DNA of 64,000 nt from Desulfotomaculum nigrificans DSM 574 (GCF_000189755.2 NZ_KI912183.1:2296257-2360256); one strand, 5' to 3'. Shown: positions 52,499 to 60,962, counted from the stretch's first letter. Program-made: numbers and translations. The notes: generated from the sequence alone by a model not told the origin.

Positions 52499-53395
52499 AT
52501 GCTAAATTGTATAAAGGGGGTAACAGCTATAAGTAATTGTAATAACTTTCAAAAAATGTGGCATGAAGTGGCCTGTCGGCTCCTCTTAGGGGTACTTGTG
52601 GCTGGAGTAGTGTTCCTGCTGGGATGTATGGTATGGGGAAAAAATGTAACCGTTATAGCAGACGGTCGCGTATACCCGCTGCTCCAATTTCAAGGCACTG
52701 TGGCGGATTCTCTGGATAAAGCCAACGTAACTTTAAGGAGAGCCGATATCGTTAATGCACCGTTAAATTCCCCGGTGGTGGATGGACAACGGATCAGAGT
52801 AGCAAGGGTGGAAGAAAAGATATTGATCAGTGACCAAATGGTCAAATTTCAAACCGAAAAAAGATGGGACCCCGGGCTATACCCCGGGCAACAAAAGGTA
52901 GTGCAAAAGGGCACCTGTGGGTTGACCAGGAACTATATACGGGTTATTTATCATGACGGGCAAGAAGTAAAAAGGGAGACCATAAAAAAAGAAATGGTTA
53001 GAAAGTCCCGGCCGTTAATTTTAGCCTACGGGGCCAGAGTAACCGTGTCCCGGGGGCAAGTGCGCCCGTCGCGGGCCTATGCCACCAGGGCAGCCGAGGC
53101 TGCTGCATTGGCCCAACCAATTGGTAATGGGCGGGTGGTAACTGCCGTGGCCACCGCCTATACCCACACAGGTAATCGAACAGCCACCGGTATCCGACCC
53201 TATGTGGGGGTAGTGGCGGTGGATCCAAGGGTAATACCCCTGGGAACCAAACTTTATGTCGAAGGATATGGTCCGGCTATAGCAGCGGATACAGGAGGCG
53301 ACATAGAAGGTAATCGGATCGATGTTTTCTTTGATAGCCGTCAGCAGGCTATGAATTGGGGCAGGCGGCAGGTTAAGGTGCATATTTTAAAATAA
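52499..53395 (+). CDS. YabE-like cell-wall protein (DUF348, G5, 3D domains)
   Basis: The protein has an N-terminal membrane anchor (RLLLGVLVAGVVFLLGCMVW), a DUF348 beta-grasp (TVIADGRVYPLLQFQG), a G5 domain (PGQQKVVQKGTCGLTRNYIR) and a C-terminal 3D domain. The last carries AVDPRVIPLGTKLYVEGYG and the catalytic-type Asp pair region AADTGGDIEGNRIDVFF, as in MltA/YabE/Rpf-like muralytic proteins. The start is uncertain: AAAGGGGG at 52516 points to ATA 52529, while ATG 52499 and ATG 52556 lack good sites. It follows the SPOCS gene divergently. Confidence 0.82.
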   Translation: MLNCIKGVTAISNCNNFQKMWHEVACRLLLGVLVAGVVFLLGCMVWGKNVTVIADGRVYPLLQFQGTVADSLDKANVTLRRADIVNAPLNSPVVDGQRIRVARVEEKILISDQMVKFQTEKRWDPGLYPGQQKVVQKGTCGLTRNYIRVIYHDGQEVKRETIKKEMVRKSRPLILAYGARVTVSRGQVRPSRAYATRAAEAAALAQPIGNGRVVTAVATAYTHTGNRTATGIRPYVGVVAVDPRVIPLGTKLYVEGYGPAIAADTGGDIEGNRIDVFFDSRQQAMNWGRRQVKVHILK

Positions 53396-53557
53396 AGGTG
53401 CCATACAGCTGGTGAAGGACGGCAAATTATTTGCCGTCCTCTGTTGCTTTCTCTGAGAATTTGTATGAATTTTTGAGAAGGATAGCCCTGCCAAGAGAAG
53501 GAATATACAGTACAGGAAATTTAAGGAAGAATGGACATGGTAAAGGAGGGCTTAACT

Positions 53558-54328
53558 ATGGATTGGTGTACCGTAGAGTGGCCACCCCGCCCACGGCCAA
53601 ATTTAAATACCCGGAGGCAAAAACAACAGTCCGGTAAAAAAGCTGCTACAGCCGGTCTATTAGGCCTTGGTATGGTTATTATCTTGGTAGGTGTGGTTTT
53701 AGGTTATGCCGTATGGTCTAAAAAGTTAACCATACCTGCTACTTTTTCTGATACCGGGGAATTGCTCAGAGAATTCATATCCGGCCGAATACCGGTGACA
53801 GTCACAGTGGACGGTGAGACCCGACACCTGCAAATAAAGGGTAAAACTGTGCAAGATGTTCTGACCCAACAAGGGATTAAGTTAAAGCCCCGGGATCAAG
53901 TACTCCCTTCCTTGTCCACACCGGTAAAAAGAAATATGTCAATTAAAGTGATTCGGGTGGAGGAAAAAGAGGAAATAAAGCAGGCGGCAGTACCTTTTCC
54001 CAGTAAACAAACACCAAGAACCCGGACGGTCATTAGCCGTGGGGGGCAGCAACTCCGGTTTACCCGGACCATGGAAATGACTGCCACCGGGTACACCTAC
54101 ACCGGTAACAACACCGCCTCCGGAGTGAAACCGGGCCCGGGGGTGGCAGCGGTTGACCCGAGGGTAATTCCCCTGGGTACCAGATTATACATTGATGGTT
54201 ACGGTAACGCCGTTGCCCTGGATACGGGGAGCTTAATTAAGGGCAACCGGATTGACTTATTTTACGAAACGGAGGCACAGGCCATCAAATGGGGAGTTAG
54301 AAAAACTAAAGTTTATGTTTTGGAGTAG
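53558..54328 (+). CDS. YabE-like protein (DUF348 and 3D domains)
   Basis: The 256-residue protein is a paralogue of the preceding gene. It has a membrane segment (LLGLGMVIILVGVVLGYAVW), one DUF348 domain (VTVTVDGETRHLQIKGKTVQ) and a 3D domain with AVDPRVIPLGTRLYIDGYG and ALDTGSLIKGNRIDLFY. No G5 domain lies between them; a short basic linker is found instead. ATG 53558 is preceded by AAAGGAGG at about nine bases. Peptidoglycan cleavage is inferred from the 3D domain. Confidence 0.85.
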   Translation: MDWCTVEWPPRPRPNLNTRRQKQQSGKKAATAGLLGLGMVIILVGVVLGYAVWSKKLTIPATFSDTGELLREFISGRIPVTVTVDGETRHLQIKGKTVQDVLTQQGIKLKPRDQVLPSLSTPVKRNMSIKVIRVEEKEEIKQAAVPFPSKQTPRTRTVISRGGQQLRFTRTMEMTATGYTYTGNNTASGVKPGPGVAAVDPRVIPLGTRLYIDGYGNAVALDTGSLIKGNRIDLFYETEAQAIKWGVRKTKVYVLE

Positions 54329-54371
54329 AGGGCGATAGAATGAATCGGCCTTATTTTTTTGCCTTTGTTTC

Positions 54372-54461
54372 GCATATCGAAAAGATAAATTTTCCGACAT
54401 GCAAAAAGGGCAACTAAAGCTGCCTCTAACGCCCAAGGGCTTGGCGCCAACCAAGTTTTCT
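54372..54461 (-). repeat. Structured repeat element B (minus strand)
   Basis: Read on the minus strand this is AAAACTTGGTTGGCGCCAAG, then CCCTTGGGCGT, GGCAGCTTTAGTTGCCC and the hairpin GCATGTC/GATATGC. It repeats element A at 32990-33098 in the same order, minus about 20 bases in the middle. It lies in the gap between the second 3D gene and the GntR gene. Confidence 0.75.
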
Positions 54462-54526
54462 TTGCAGTATATGGAGGAAAATGAGTTGAATCAGTGAAAA
54501 TTACTCTGCCTATGTGAAAAAGGTTC

Positions 54527-54555
54527 TTGACTTCCGGCAGGATAAAAACTATATT
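54527..54555 (+). promoter_or_regulatory. Promoter of the GntR regulator gene
   Basis: TTGACT (54527-54532), a 17-base spacer and TATATT (54550-54555). Confidence 0.75.
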
Positions 54556-54572
54556 TGTGAACAACAACACTT

Positions 54573-54593
54573 AACTGGTACACATGTCATTAT
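54573..54593. promoter_or_regulatory. Operator-like site 1 (upstream of gntR)
   Basis: AACTGGTACACATGTCATTA begins 17 bases after the -10 box. The same pattern, AACTGGTAC-n-n-A-n-GT-n-AT, recurs after the second promoter at 55421. A repressor bound here would block early transcription, so autoregulation is likely. Confidence 0.6.
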
Positions 54594-54616
54594 CAGTTGT
54601 TAAGGAGGAATATATC

Positions 54617-55345
54617 ATGGCTTCGTTAGATGTTCGCAACCCCATCCCATTACATGTACAATTAAAAGAAATACTAAGAAAAGAAATTGAAAAAGGACAT
54701 TATACTGAGAAAATTCCTAGTGAGAGAGAGTTAATGGACCAGTTTTCCGTAAGTCGTACAACTGTACGGGAAGCGGTTTCTGCCTTGGTGCGGGAAGGAG
54801 TTTTAGAAAAGATTCATGGGAAGGGAACCTTTATTACTAACCATCAGGTTAATGAATGGTTGGGTAATATAAGAGGTTTTAGTGAGACTATAGAGAGTAT
54901 GGGAATGAAACCCGGCATTCAATTACTGTCTCATGGGATTAACTCTAATTCTGAAATAGGCAACATGCTTGGTGTTAAGGAGTATTACTTTATCGAAAGA
55001 TTGCGTTTTGCCAATGATGAACCAATTGCTATTGAAAGAACATATTACCCTGTAGAGGTTGGCCTTAAATTGGCCGAACATGACTTGAATAAGGTAGCCT
55101 TATATTCGCTGCTTGAATCCAGTGGAATTATTCTTTACGAGGCCGAACAAAAGATTACCGTAGCAATGCCAAGCGAGGAAGATGCCAAGTTACTAGGAAT
55201 TTCCCCTGGCACCAGTGTCTTGGCAGCTGAAAGGCTTACCTCCGATCCCCGGGGCAATACGGTTGAGTATTACTACAGCACATTTCGGGCGGATAAATAT
55301 GCTTTTTGTATCAAGCTTTCCAGAATGGGCTCCAGGACTTTGTGA
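54617..55345 (+). CDS. GntR/HutC-family transcriptional regulator
   Basis: The 242-residue protein has a GntR winged helix (IPSERELMDQFSVSRTTVRE and AVSALVREGVLEKIHGKGTF, about residues 32-75) and a C-terminal UTRA ligand-binding domain (residues 95-235, FIERLRFANDEPIAIERTYY). AAGGAGG lies eight bases before ATG 54617; an ATG at 54584 lacks such a site. It precedes the MFS-SDR-glycyl radical cluster, and both the regulator gene and that cluster carry the same operator-like sequence. The ligand is inferred to be the cluster's substrate or a breakdown product. Confidence 0.9.
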   Translation: MASLDVRNPIPLHVQLKEILRKEIEKGHYTEKIPSERELMDQFSVSRTTVREAVSALVREGVLEKIHGKGTFITNHQVNEWLGNIRGFSETIESMGMKPGIQLLSHGINSNSEIGNMLGVKEYYFIERLRFANDEPIAIERTYYPVEVGLKLAEHDLNKVALYSLLESSGIILYEAEQKITVAMPSEEDAKLLGISPGTSVLAAERLTSDPRGNTVEYYYSTFRADKYAFCIKLSRMGSRTL

Positions 55346-55380
55346 AGGTAGTCCTTTTTTTTATTTTTTTAGTCATCTAG

Positions 55381-55409
55381 TTGACAAATATTTTGACAAA
55401 TTATACAAT
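55381..55409 (+). promoter_or_regulatory. Promoter of the glycyl radical cluster
   Basis: TTGACA (55381-55386), a 17-base spacer and TACAAT (55404-55409). A second TTGACA at 55393 has no good -10 partner. Confidence 0.75.
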
Positions 55410-55420
55410 GTGAACAAGAT

Positions 55421-55442
55421 AACTGGTACGGACGTGATAATG
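55421..55442. promoter_or_regulatory. Operator-like site 2 (upstream of the MFS gene)
   Basis: AACTGGTACGGACGTGATAA lies 11 bases after the -10 box and matches site 1 at about 16 of 21 positions, including all of AACTGGTAC. Confidence 0.6.
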
Positions 55443-55528
55443 TAATTACGTCAAGATGTAGCAATATACAGGCTAATTTAGCTAGTAAAAAAGAACCACC
55501 ATAATATATTTTTTTGGAGGTGTTGCGG

Positions 55529-55639
55529 TTGTGTTCACATGAACAATATACGGTAAGTGACTGTACATGGGTATTATGGGGTCACATACCAGGAGGTGGT
55601 AGACCAAAGGACCGTCAGGCTTTTCATAAAAGAATATAA
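55529..55639 (+). CDS. Possible 36-residue leader peptide rich in Cys, His and Trp
   Basis: After GGAGGTG (55517-55523), a TTG start at 55529 opens a frame of 36 codons reading LCSHEQYTVSDCTWVLWGHI and ending in GGGRPKDRQAFHKRI. It contains two Cys and three His. I do not recognise it. It lies in a 574-nt leader between the cluster promoter and the MFS gene. The rest of this 638-bp gap (55640-55983) shows no supported gene; a 66-codon open frame on the minus strand lacks a ribosome site. Confidence 0.35.
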   Translation: MCSHEQYTVSDCTWVLWGHIPGGGRPKDRQAFHKRI

Positions 55640-55983
55640 AGATATTTTGTATTATCGGAGCCGGGATTAATCAGATTGAATAACATCCATAAGGGCACAG
55701 ACCCAGCATAGGAGCATGACTAACATCTACCTCATGGGCAGGCAGAACGAAGGAATTTAGGGCTATGACCTGTGAGAAATGGGAGGATACGCCGCCGGAG
55801 AGTATGTGGATTCCAATGGCCACAATAACTTGAAAAGGACGCAGTTTTATTGTATACACATTCACATCCATAATAATACATTAATGTAAAACTTGCTCAT
55901 AAAGCTTGTTCTTGAAAATGTGAAAATCTAAGATCCAGCGAGATATCTTTAGAAAATGCAAGATTATAGAGGGAGGAGAGGTT

Positions 55984-57420
55984 ATGACAAAAGGCTTGTC
56001 CAGGCGTGAAGAGGTAAATTTATTGTCAAGGTTAGATCGGATTCCTATCACCGGGACAATTATCCGGATAATGACACTTTTAGTTTTAGCATGGATTATT
56101 GAAGCTTTTGATATTGGGATTGTAGGTCAGACCGTACTGGTGTTAAAAAAAATCTGGCACCTGAGTCCCAGTGATGTTGGTCTTTTAGGTACATCTTCAA
56201 CTTTAGGTATTGTAATTGGTGTGTATTTTGCCGGCCGGTTAATGGATAAATTCGGTCGCAAGAAAGTTCTTGTTTGGGGTGTTGCTTGGTTTGCGTTTTT
56301 TACCGGTATAGGCGCTCTTTTTGCTAACCTCTACTGGGTAGTTGCCATGAGATTTATTGCCGGCCTGGGTGAAGGTGCTGTATTCCCCATTCCGTACTTA
56401 TTAATTTCTGAATTTGTAGGGGCTAAAAGACGGGGTACTATAGTGAGTTGGCAAAACGCTATATTGTGTGCGGCTTACGTGTTACCAAGTATTGTAGGCG
56501 CTTGGGCCTTAACAAGTTTTACCCTCGATGTTGCTTGGCGGATTCCCTTCATCATTGGAGCGTTTCCCATCTTCTACGTAATTGCTTTGGCCTTATGGTT
56601 ACCTGAGTCTCCCCGCTGGCTGTTACAACAAGGTCGAATTGAAGAAGTTAAGAAATTGGTTGCTAAACTGGAAAATGAAGCAGGGCTGGATCACGATGAG
56701 AATTTAATCAATCCCAGCATCGAAAGATCTATATCCGGTCAGACCGAAGAGAAGAAACATGCCGGTATAGCCATGCTCTTTAAGAAGCCTTACCTGTCAC
56801 GTAGTTTAGTTTCCTGGGGGTTATATACAGGTACCATGATTTGTTGGTACGCCATGCTAGTTTATGCTCCTACCATTTTCGCCGCCAAGGGCTTTGAAAT
56901 GAAGAACGCGGTTCTGTTTACCGGTACGATGATGGTAATTGGTGGTCTTGGCGAAGTTGTTATTGGTTACCTCTCAGATGCCTACGGTCGTAAACCCGTA
57001 TATCTGATTTTCAGTGTCTTCTCAGCAGTTGGTATGATTGCCTTGGCGCAAGTAAATTCCTTAACAGGTTTGTTTATCGGAGGATTTATTGCTGCATTCT
57101 TTGGTTTCGGTACATTACCAATGGCTAAGATTTATATTGCTGAGCAATATCCTACCTACTTACGTGGAGCCGGCAGTGGTGTTGGGGAAGCTGTAGCCAG
57201 GTTGTTGGGTGGCGTATTGGTATCCTACTATATCTCCTTTATTCTTGCCGCAGGTGGCGTGAAGGCTGTGTTCTGGTTCGTGGCGGCTGCCTTTATCTTC
57301 TTCGCCATCCCGCTAATGATCTGGGGCCAAGAAACAGCCGGGTTAAGCGTGGAAGAGACTGGTTCCTCCTTACAAAAGGATGATATGGTAAAAGAAAAAA
57401 TGGTTAAAGTTGAAGCTTAG
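55984..57420 (+). CDS. MFS transporter of the glycyl radical cluster
   Basis: The 478-residue protein has about twelve membrane segments. The MFS loop motif GRLMDKFGRKKV occurs after segment 2 (near residue 83) and its second-half counterpart GYLSDAYGRKPV near residue 324. The central loop is charged (residues 220-255). It resembles the sugar-porter/AAHS-like carriers that take up organic anions. GGGAGGAGAGG precedes the ATG. As first gene of the cluster it probably imports the substrate, which I infer to be a small organosulfonate. Confidence 0.88.
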   Translation: MTKGLSRREEVNLLSRLDRIPITGTIIRIMTLLVLAWIIEAFDIGIVGQTVLVLKKIWHLSPSDVGLLGTSSTLGIVIGVYFAGRLMDKFGRKKVLVWGVAWFAFFTGIGALFANLYWVVAMRFIAGLGEGAVFPIPYLLISEFVGAKRRGTIVSWQNAILCAAYVLPSIVGAWALTSFTLDVAWRIPFIIGAFPIFYVIALALWLPESPRWLLQQGRIEEVKKLVAKLENEAGLDHDENLINPSIERSISGQTEEKKHAGIAMLFKKPYLSRSLVSWGLYTGTMICWYAMLVYAPTIFAAKGFEMKNAVLFTGTMMVIGGLGEVVIGYLSDAYGRKPVYLIFSVFSAVGMIALAQVNSLTGLFIGGFIAAFFGFGTLPMAKIYIAEQYPTYLRGAGSGVGEAVARLLGGVLVSYYISFILAAGGVKAVFWFVAAAFIFFAIPLMIWGQETAGLSVEETGSSLQKDDMVKEKMVKVEA

Positions 57421-57463
57421 TTAAAGATATCCTTTTAGAGGCTTCGGAAAGGAGAATAAATGT

Positions 57464-58300
57464 ATGAAGCTTAAAGATAAAGTTGCCCTGGTTACCGGTG
57501 GCACGGCCGGGCTGGGCCGGGGTATTGCACTGGCCTTTGCTCGGGAGGGAGCCAAGGTAGCCATCTGTGGTAGAAATGAGGAGAGACTGAACAAAGTAGC
57601 CCAAGAAATAGAAGAACTGGGGGTTGAGGCTTTAGCCATTAAAGTTGATGTGGCCTCCAGTCAGGAAGTAAAAGAAATGTTTGCCAAGATTGTGGAGAAG
57701 TTTGGCACCCTGGATATCCTCGTAAACAATGCCGGTATTTTCAGGTCTGACCCGGCCGGGGTAGCAGACAGAGCCAAACACCTGGATTTGGTGACCACAC
57801 CGATTCCTCGACAATCATTGCAAATCACCAGAAATATGAGTGATGAGAATTGGAAAAAAATGTTTGATGTAAACGTACACGGGCTGTTCTACTGCACCCG
57901 AGAAGCCCTCAACATTATGGAGGATAAGGGTTACGGTAAAATTATCAACATAGCATCTATTTCCGGTATCTCGGCCATTAGCTGCCATAGTCCCAATTAC
58001 TCCGCAGCCAAGGGAGCGGTGGTAGCCTTCACCAGGTCGGTGGCCTATGAAGTGGCCGGGGCCGGGGTTTGCGTGAACTGCATAGCCCCCGGTTACATTG
58101 ATACAGATGAATTTATGCGTGGTATTAACTCCATGAGCCCTGAGAGAAGAGCCCGTTTCATGCAGCTTATGCCGGTGGGCCGGATAGGTAAGGTTGAAGA
58201 ATATGCTTCGTTAGCTGTTTACCTGGCTTCAGACGATGCTAACTATATGATCGGCCAGGTAATAAGCCCTAACGGTGGTCTGGTTATTGCAGCGAATTAA
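57464..58300 (+). CDS. Short-chain dehydrogenase/reductase of the cluster
   Basis: The 278-residue protein has the classical SDR motifs: TGGTAGLGRG at residues 11-20, NNAG at 88-91, and the catalytic Tyr179 and Lys183 in YSAAK. The Arg at 37 (CGRNEERL) after the second strand suggests NADP(H). An insertion of about 30 residues (93-125) follows NNAG and may shape the substrate pocket. It lies between transporter and lyase. It could reduce the carbonyl product of the lyase or oxidise/epimerise a hydroxysulfonate (compare HpsO); the sequence does not decide. Confidence 0.85.
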   Translation: MKLKDKVALVTGGTAGLGRGIALAFAREGAKVAICGRNEERLNKVAQEIEELGVEALAIKVDVASSQEVKEMFAKIVEKFGTLDILVNNAGIFRSDPAGVADRAKHLDLVTTPIPRQSLQITRNMSDENWKKMFDVNVHGLFYCTREALNIMEDKGYGKIINIASISGISAISCHSPNYSAAKGAVVAFTRSVAYEVAGAGVCVNCIAPGYIDTDEFMRGINSMSPERRARFMQLMPVGRIGKVEEYASLAVYLASDDANYMIGQVISPNGGLVIAAN

Positions 58301-58356
58301 TTATATTTATAAATAAATTTTGGACAACTTAATTAACCAAGGTAGGGGGAATAAAT

Positions 58357-60843
58357 ATGTCTTGTTGTACAGTATTAACACCTCAAGAAGAAAGAATTCT
58401 TAATGAGCAGGCTGGACAAAACCAGGAGAAATTTAAAAAAGGTAGAGAGAGAGTTTATAATATCCTGGAAAGCTTTAAGGGTACTCCGCCGCGTATTAGT
58501 CTGGACAGAGCCCGCCTGATGACAGAATCATTTAAAGAAACCGAAGGCCAACCACTGATCCTTAGATGGGCCAAAGCATTGAAACATATCGTAGAAAACA
58601 TTCCTGTGTATATTGGTGAATACGATATTGTTGTTGGCCGGGCGGACGGTCATCCGGGCAGACATGGTCTAATTTACCCCGAGCTGGACGGTGCTTTCTT
58701 AGACAAAGCAGTGAATATGCTCACCAAAGGTAAAACGCCTTATATTGTAACTGAGGAAGATATAAAAGCCATCAGAGAAGAAATTGTACCCTACTGGAAG
58801 GGTAAGACCTTGCACGAACTCTTTGCAGCCGCTCTACCCGAAGACACCAGGAATTTAATCTTTAATAAAGATGATATTTTCTATCAAAGATATGTTGTTA
58901 CGCAAACAGCCACTATCCGCAGCTCCTTACAGTGGGTACATGATTATGAGAAAGTCTTAAAGAGAGGCTTCAAGGATATTAAAAGAGAAGCTGAAGAAAG
59001 ATTAGCAGCCCTTGATCCAATTAATCCCAAAGATAACGTAGAGAAGAAACCTTTCCTGGAGGCAGCAGTTCTGGTATGTGATGCGGTAATCACCTTCGCC
59101 AGGAGATATGCCCAGTTAGCTGCCAGTATGGCTGAGCAGGAAACCAATGAGCATAGGAAAAATGAGTTGTTAGAAATAGCCAGAATTTGCCAATGCGTGC
59201 CGGAAAACCCTGCCAGAACCTTCCATGAAGCTGTGCAATCCGTATGGTTAACCCAGGTGGTTTCCAGATTAGAACAAAACATCGGTGCGGTAGTTGGCAA
59301 TGGCCGGATGGATCAATATTTCTATCCTTACTATAAGAAAGATATAGAAGAAGGACGCATCACGGAAGAGTATGCTCTGGAATTACTGGAATCTCTGTGG
59401 GTAAATATGGCCCAATTCATCAACTTAAAAGTTTCCCCGGCCGGTGCTGCCTTTACCGAGGGTTACTCCCACTGGGAGGCTTTGACCATCGGCGGTAAGA
59501 CCCGGGACGGTCGGGATGCTACTAACGAGCTATCTTACTTAATTTTGAGGTCTAAACGGGAATTCCCCTTAAACTATCCTGACCTGGCGGCAAGAATCCA
59601 TGCTCAAAGTCCGGAAAAATTTATTCACGAAGTAAGTGAGACAATTAAAGAAGGGTCCGGTTTCCCCAAACTGATGAACGATGAGGAAATCATCCCGTTA
59701 CTTTTGGCTAAAGGGGCACCACTTGAAGAAGCCAATGACTATTGCGCCTCTGGTTGTAGTGAAGTCAGAATGGTGAACCGGGATACCTATACCAGTCCCT
59801 GTGCTTGGGTAAACCTGGGTGCCATACTGGAAATGGCACTAAATGACGGTAAAATAAAAGCCTTCAATAATGAGCAAATAGGTCCACAAACAGGGGATCC
59901 TAGGAACTTCACCACCTTTGAAGAATTGTGGGATGCTTACTGCAAGCAACAAGAATTTGTTCTGAAACATGTATTTATACAACAGTACGTGGCTGATACA
60001 TTAAGGCCCAAGCACCTGGCATCTCCGCTGGCTTCCGTACTCCACGACCTGTGCATGAAGGAGTGCAAGGATCTGCAGTCAGGTGATATACCGGGTGGCA
60101 TTAACTTAGGATTTTATGATATGCTTGGTTTTGGTACTGTGGTTGATTCACTGGCAGCCATTAAGAAACTGGTCTTTGACGACAAGAAAATCACCATGAG
60201 TGAACTGCTGGAAGCCTTGGATGCCAACTTTGAAGGCAAGGAAGTAATTAGACAACTTTTAATCAATGCTCCCAAATACGGCAATAACGATATGTATGCT
60301 GACTCCATCGGACGGGACATTGAAGCTCATGCCATTGGCTTCTCCAAGAAGTATCCCACCGCATTTGGCGGCGAATTAGACGTGAGAATGGTTCCGGTGA
60401 CGGCCCATATTCCTTTAGGTAAAATAGTCGGTGCTACTCCAAACGGCAGAAAAGCCGGCATGCCTCTGGCTGACGGTGGTGGACCATCCCATGGTGCTGA
60501 TACCAGGGGCCCCAGTGCAACCCTGATTTCCATCGCTAACACTAAGAATATGGGTGAAAAAGAACGGGCTGCCAGATTAGTGAACCTGAAACTTAGTCCT
60601 TCAACGGTGGCTGGCGAAGAAGGAACAAGGAAACTAATGTCCTTAATTCGAACATTCTGCGACTTAAAGCTATGGCACCTGCAGTTTAACGTAATCAACC
60701 GTGAGACATTACTGGCTGCGCAAAAAGACCCTGAGAAATATCGTAATTTATTAGTACGGGTTGCTGGATATAGTGCTTATTTCGTTGATCTTTCAACTGA
60801 ACTACAAAACGAAATTATTGCCAGAACTGAGCACAGCTTCTAA
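58357..60843 (+). CDS. Glycyl radical enzyme, probable sulfonate C-S lyase (IslA/HpsG-like)
   Basis: The 828-residue protein is a glycyl radical enzyme: thiyl Cys467 and base Glu469 are in SGCSEVR, and radical Gly804 is in RVAGYSAYF. Counting places Arg188 and Gln192 in TIRSSLQW, Trp373 in SHWEAL, and Arg677 in LDVRMVP. I recall Arg189, Gln193, Trp374, Cys468, Glu470 and Arg678 as the isethionate sulfite-lyase residues, so all match at minus one. Residue 681 is Val where I recall Phe682 in IslA, which could admit a larger substrate such as dihydroxypropanesulfonate. The choline-lyase and glycerol-dehydratase classes fit less well in length and numbering. The expected product is sulfite plus an aldehyde or ketone. 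Confidence 0.85.
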   Translation: MSCCTVLTPQEERILNEQAGQNQEKFKKGRERVYNILESFKGTPPRISLDRARLMTESFKETEGQPLILRWAKALKHIVENIPVYIGEYDIVVGRADGHPGRHGLIYPELDGAFLDKAVNMLTKGKTPYIVTEEDIKAIREEIVPYWKGKTLHELFAAALPEDTRNLIFNKDDIFYQRYVVTQTATIRSSLQWVHDYEKVLKRGFKDIKREAEERLAALDPINPKDNVEKKPFLEAAVLVCDAVITFARRYAQLAASMAEQETNEHRKNELLEIARICQCVPENPARTFHEAVQSVWLTQVVSRLEQNIGAVVGNGRMDQYFYPYYKKDIEEGRITEEYALELLESLWVNMAQFINLKVSPAGAAFTEGYSHWEALTIGGKTRDGRDATNELSYLILRSKREFPLNYPDLAARIHAQSPEKFIHEVSETIKEGSGFPKLMNDEEIIPLLLAKGAPLEEANDYCASGCSEVRMVNRDTYTSPCAWVNLGAILEMALNDGKIKAFNNEQIGPQTGDPRNFTTFEELWDAYCKQQEFVLKHVFIQQYVADTLRPKHLASPLASVLHDLCMKECKDLQSGDIPGGINLGFYDMLGFGTVVDSLAAIKKLVFDDKKITMSELLEALDANFEGKEVIRQLLINAPKYGNNDMYADSIGRDIEAHAIGFSKKYPTAFGGELDVRMVPVTAHIPLGKIVGATPNGRKAGMPLADGGGPSHGADTRGPSATLISIANTKNMGEKERAARLVNLKLSPSTVAGEEGTRKLMSLIRTFCDLKLWHLQFNVINRETLLAAQKDPEKYRNLLVRVAGYSAYFVDLSTELQNEIIARTEHSF

Positions 60844-60894
60844 TGTTCATTAATAATCCATCATATAAATGTGTTTGCTCAAATTGGAGTATAT

Positions 60895-60925
60895 AAGTCC
60901 TGCTCTCTATGGGCAGGACTTCCTT
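60895..60925 (+). terminator. Hairpin between lyase and activase genes
   Basis: AAGTCCTGC and GCAGGACTT pair around TCTCTATGG, with a pyrimidine-rich tail (TTCCTTCCTTCTTTTTC). It may lower activase expression relative to the lyase. Confidence 0.7.
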
Positions 60926-60962
60926 CCTTCTTTTTCTTTTTTATAAACCAGGGGGAGTTTAA

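Noticed and set aside
54372-54461. Element B considered as a cyclic-di-GMP, ZTP or other known riboswitch
   Set aside because: The conserved cores of those classes are absent, and the element is followed by no fitting gene on its strand. It is kept as an unknown repeat.
54257-54570. Minus-strand open frames of 65 and 85 codons over element B
   Set aside because: Element A keeps the nucleotide blocks but not one shared reading frame (insert and frame differences), so the element is better seen as RNA or DNA structure than protein.
55671-55871. A 66-codon open frame on the minus strand in the MFS leader
   Set aside because: There is no ribosome site and no motif that I recognise, and the forward strand is an mRNA leader. 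It could be a gene remnant, but I cannot support it as a gene.
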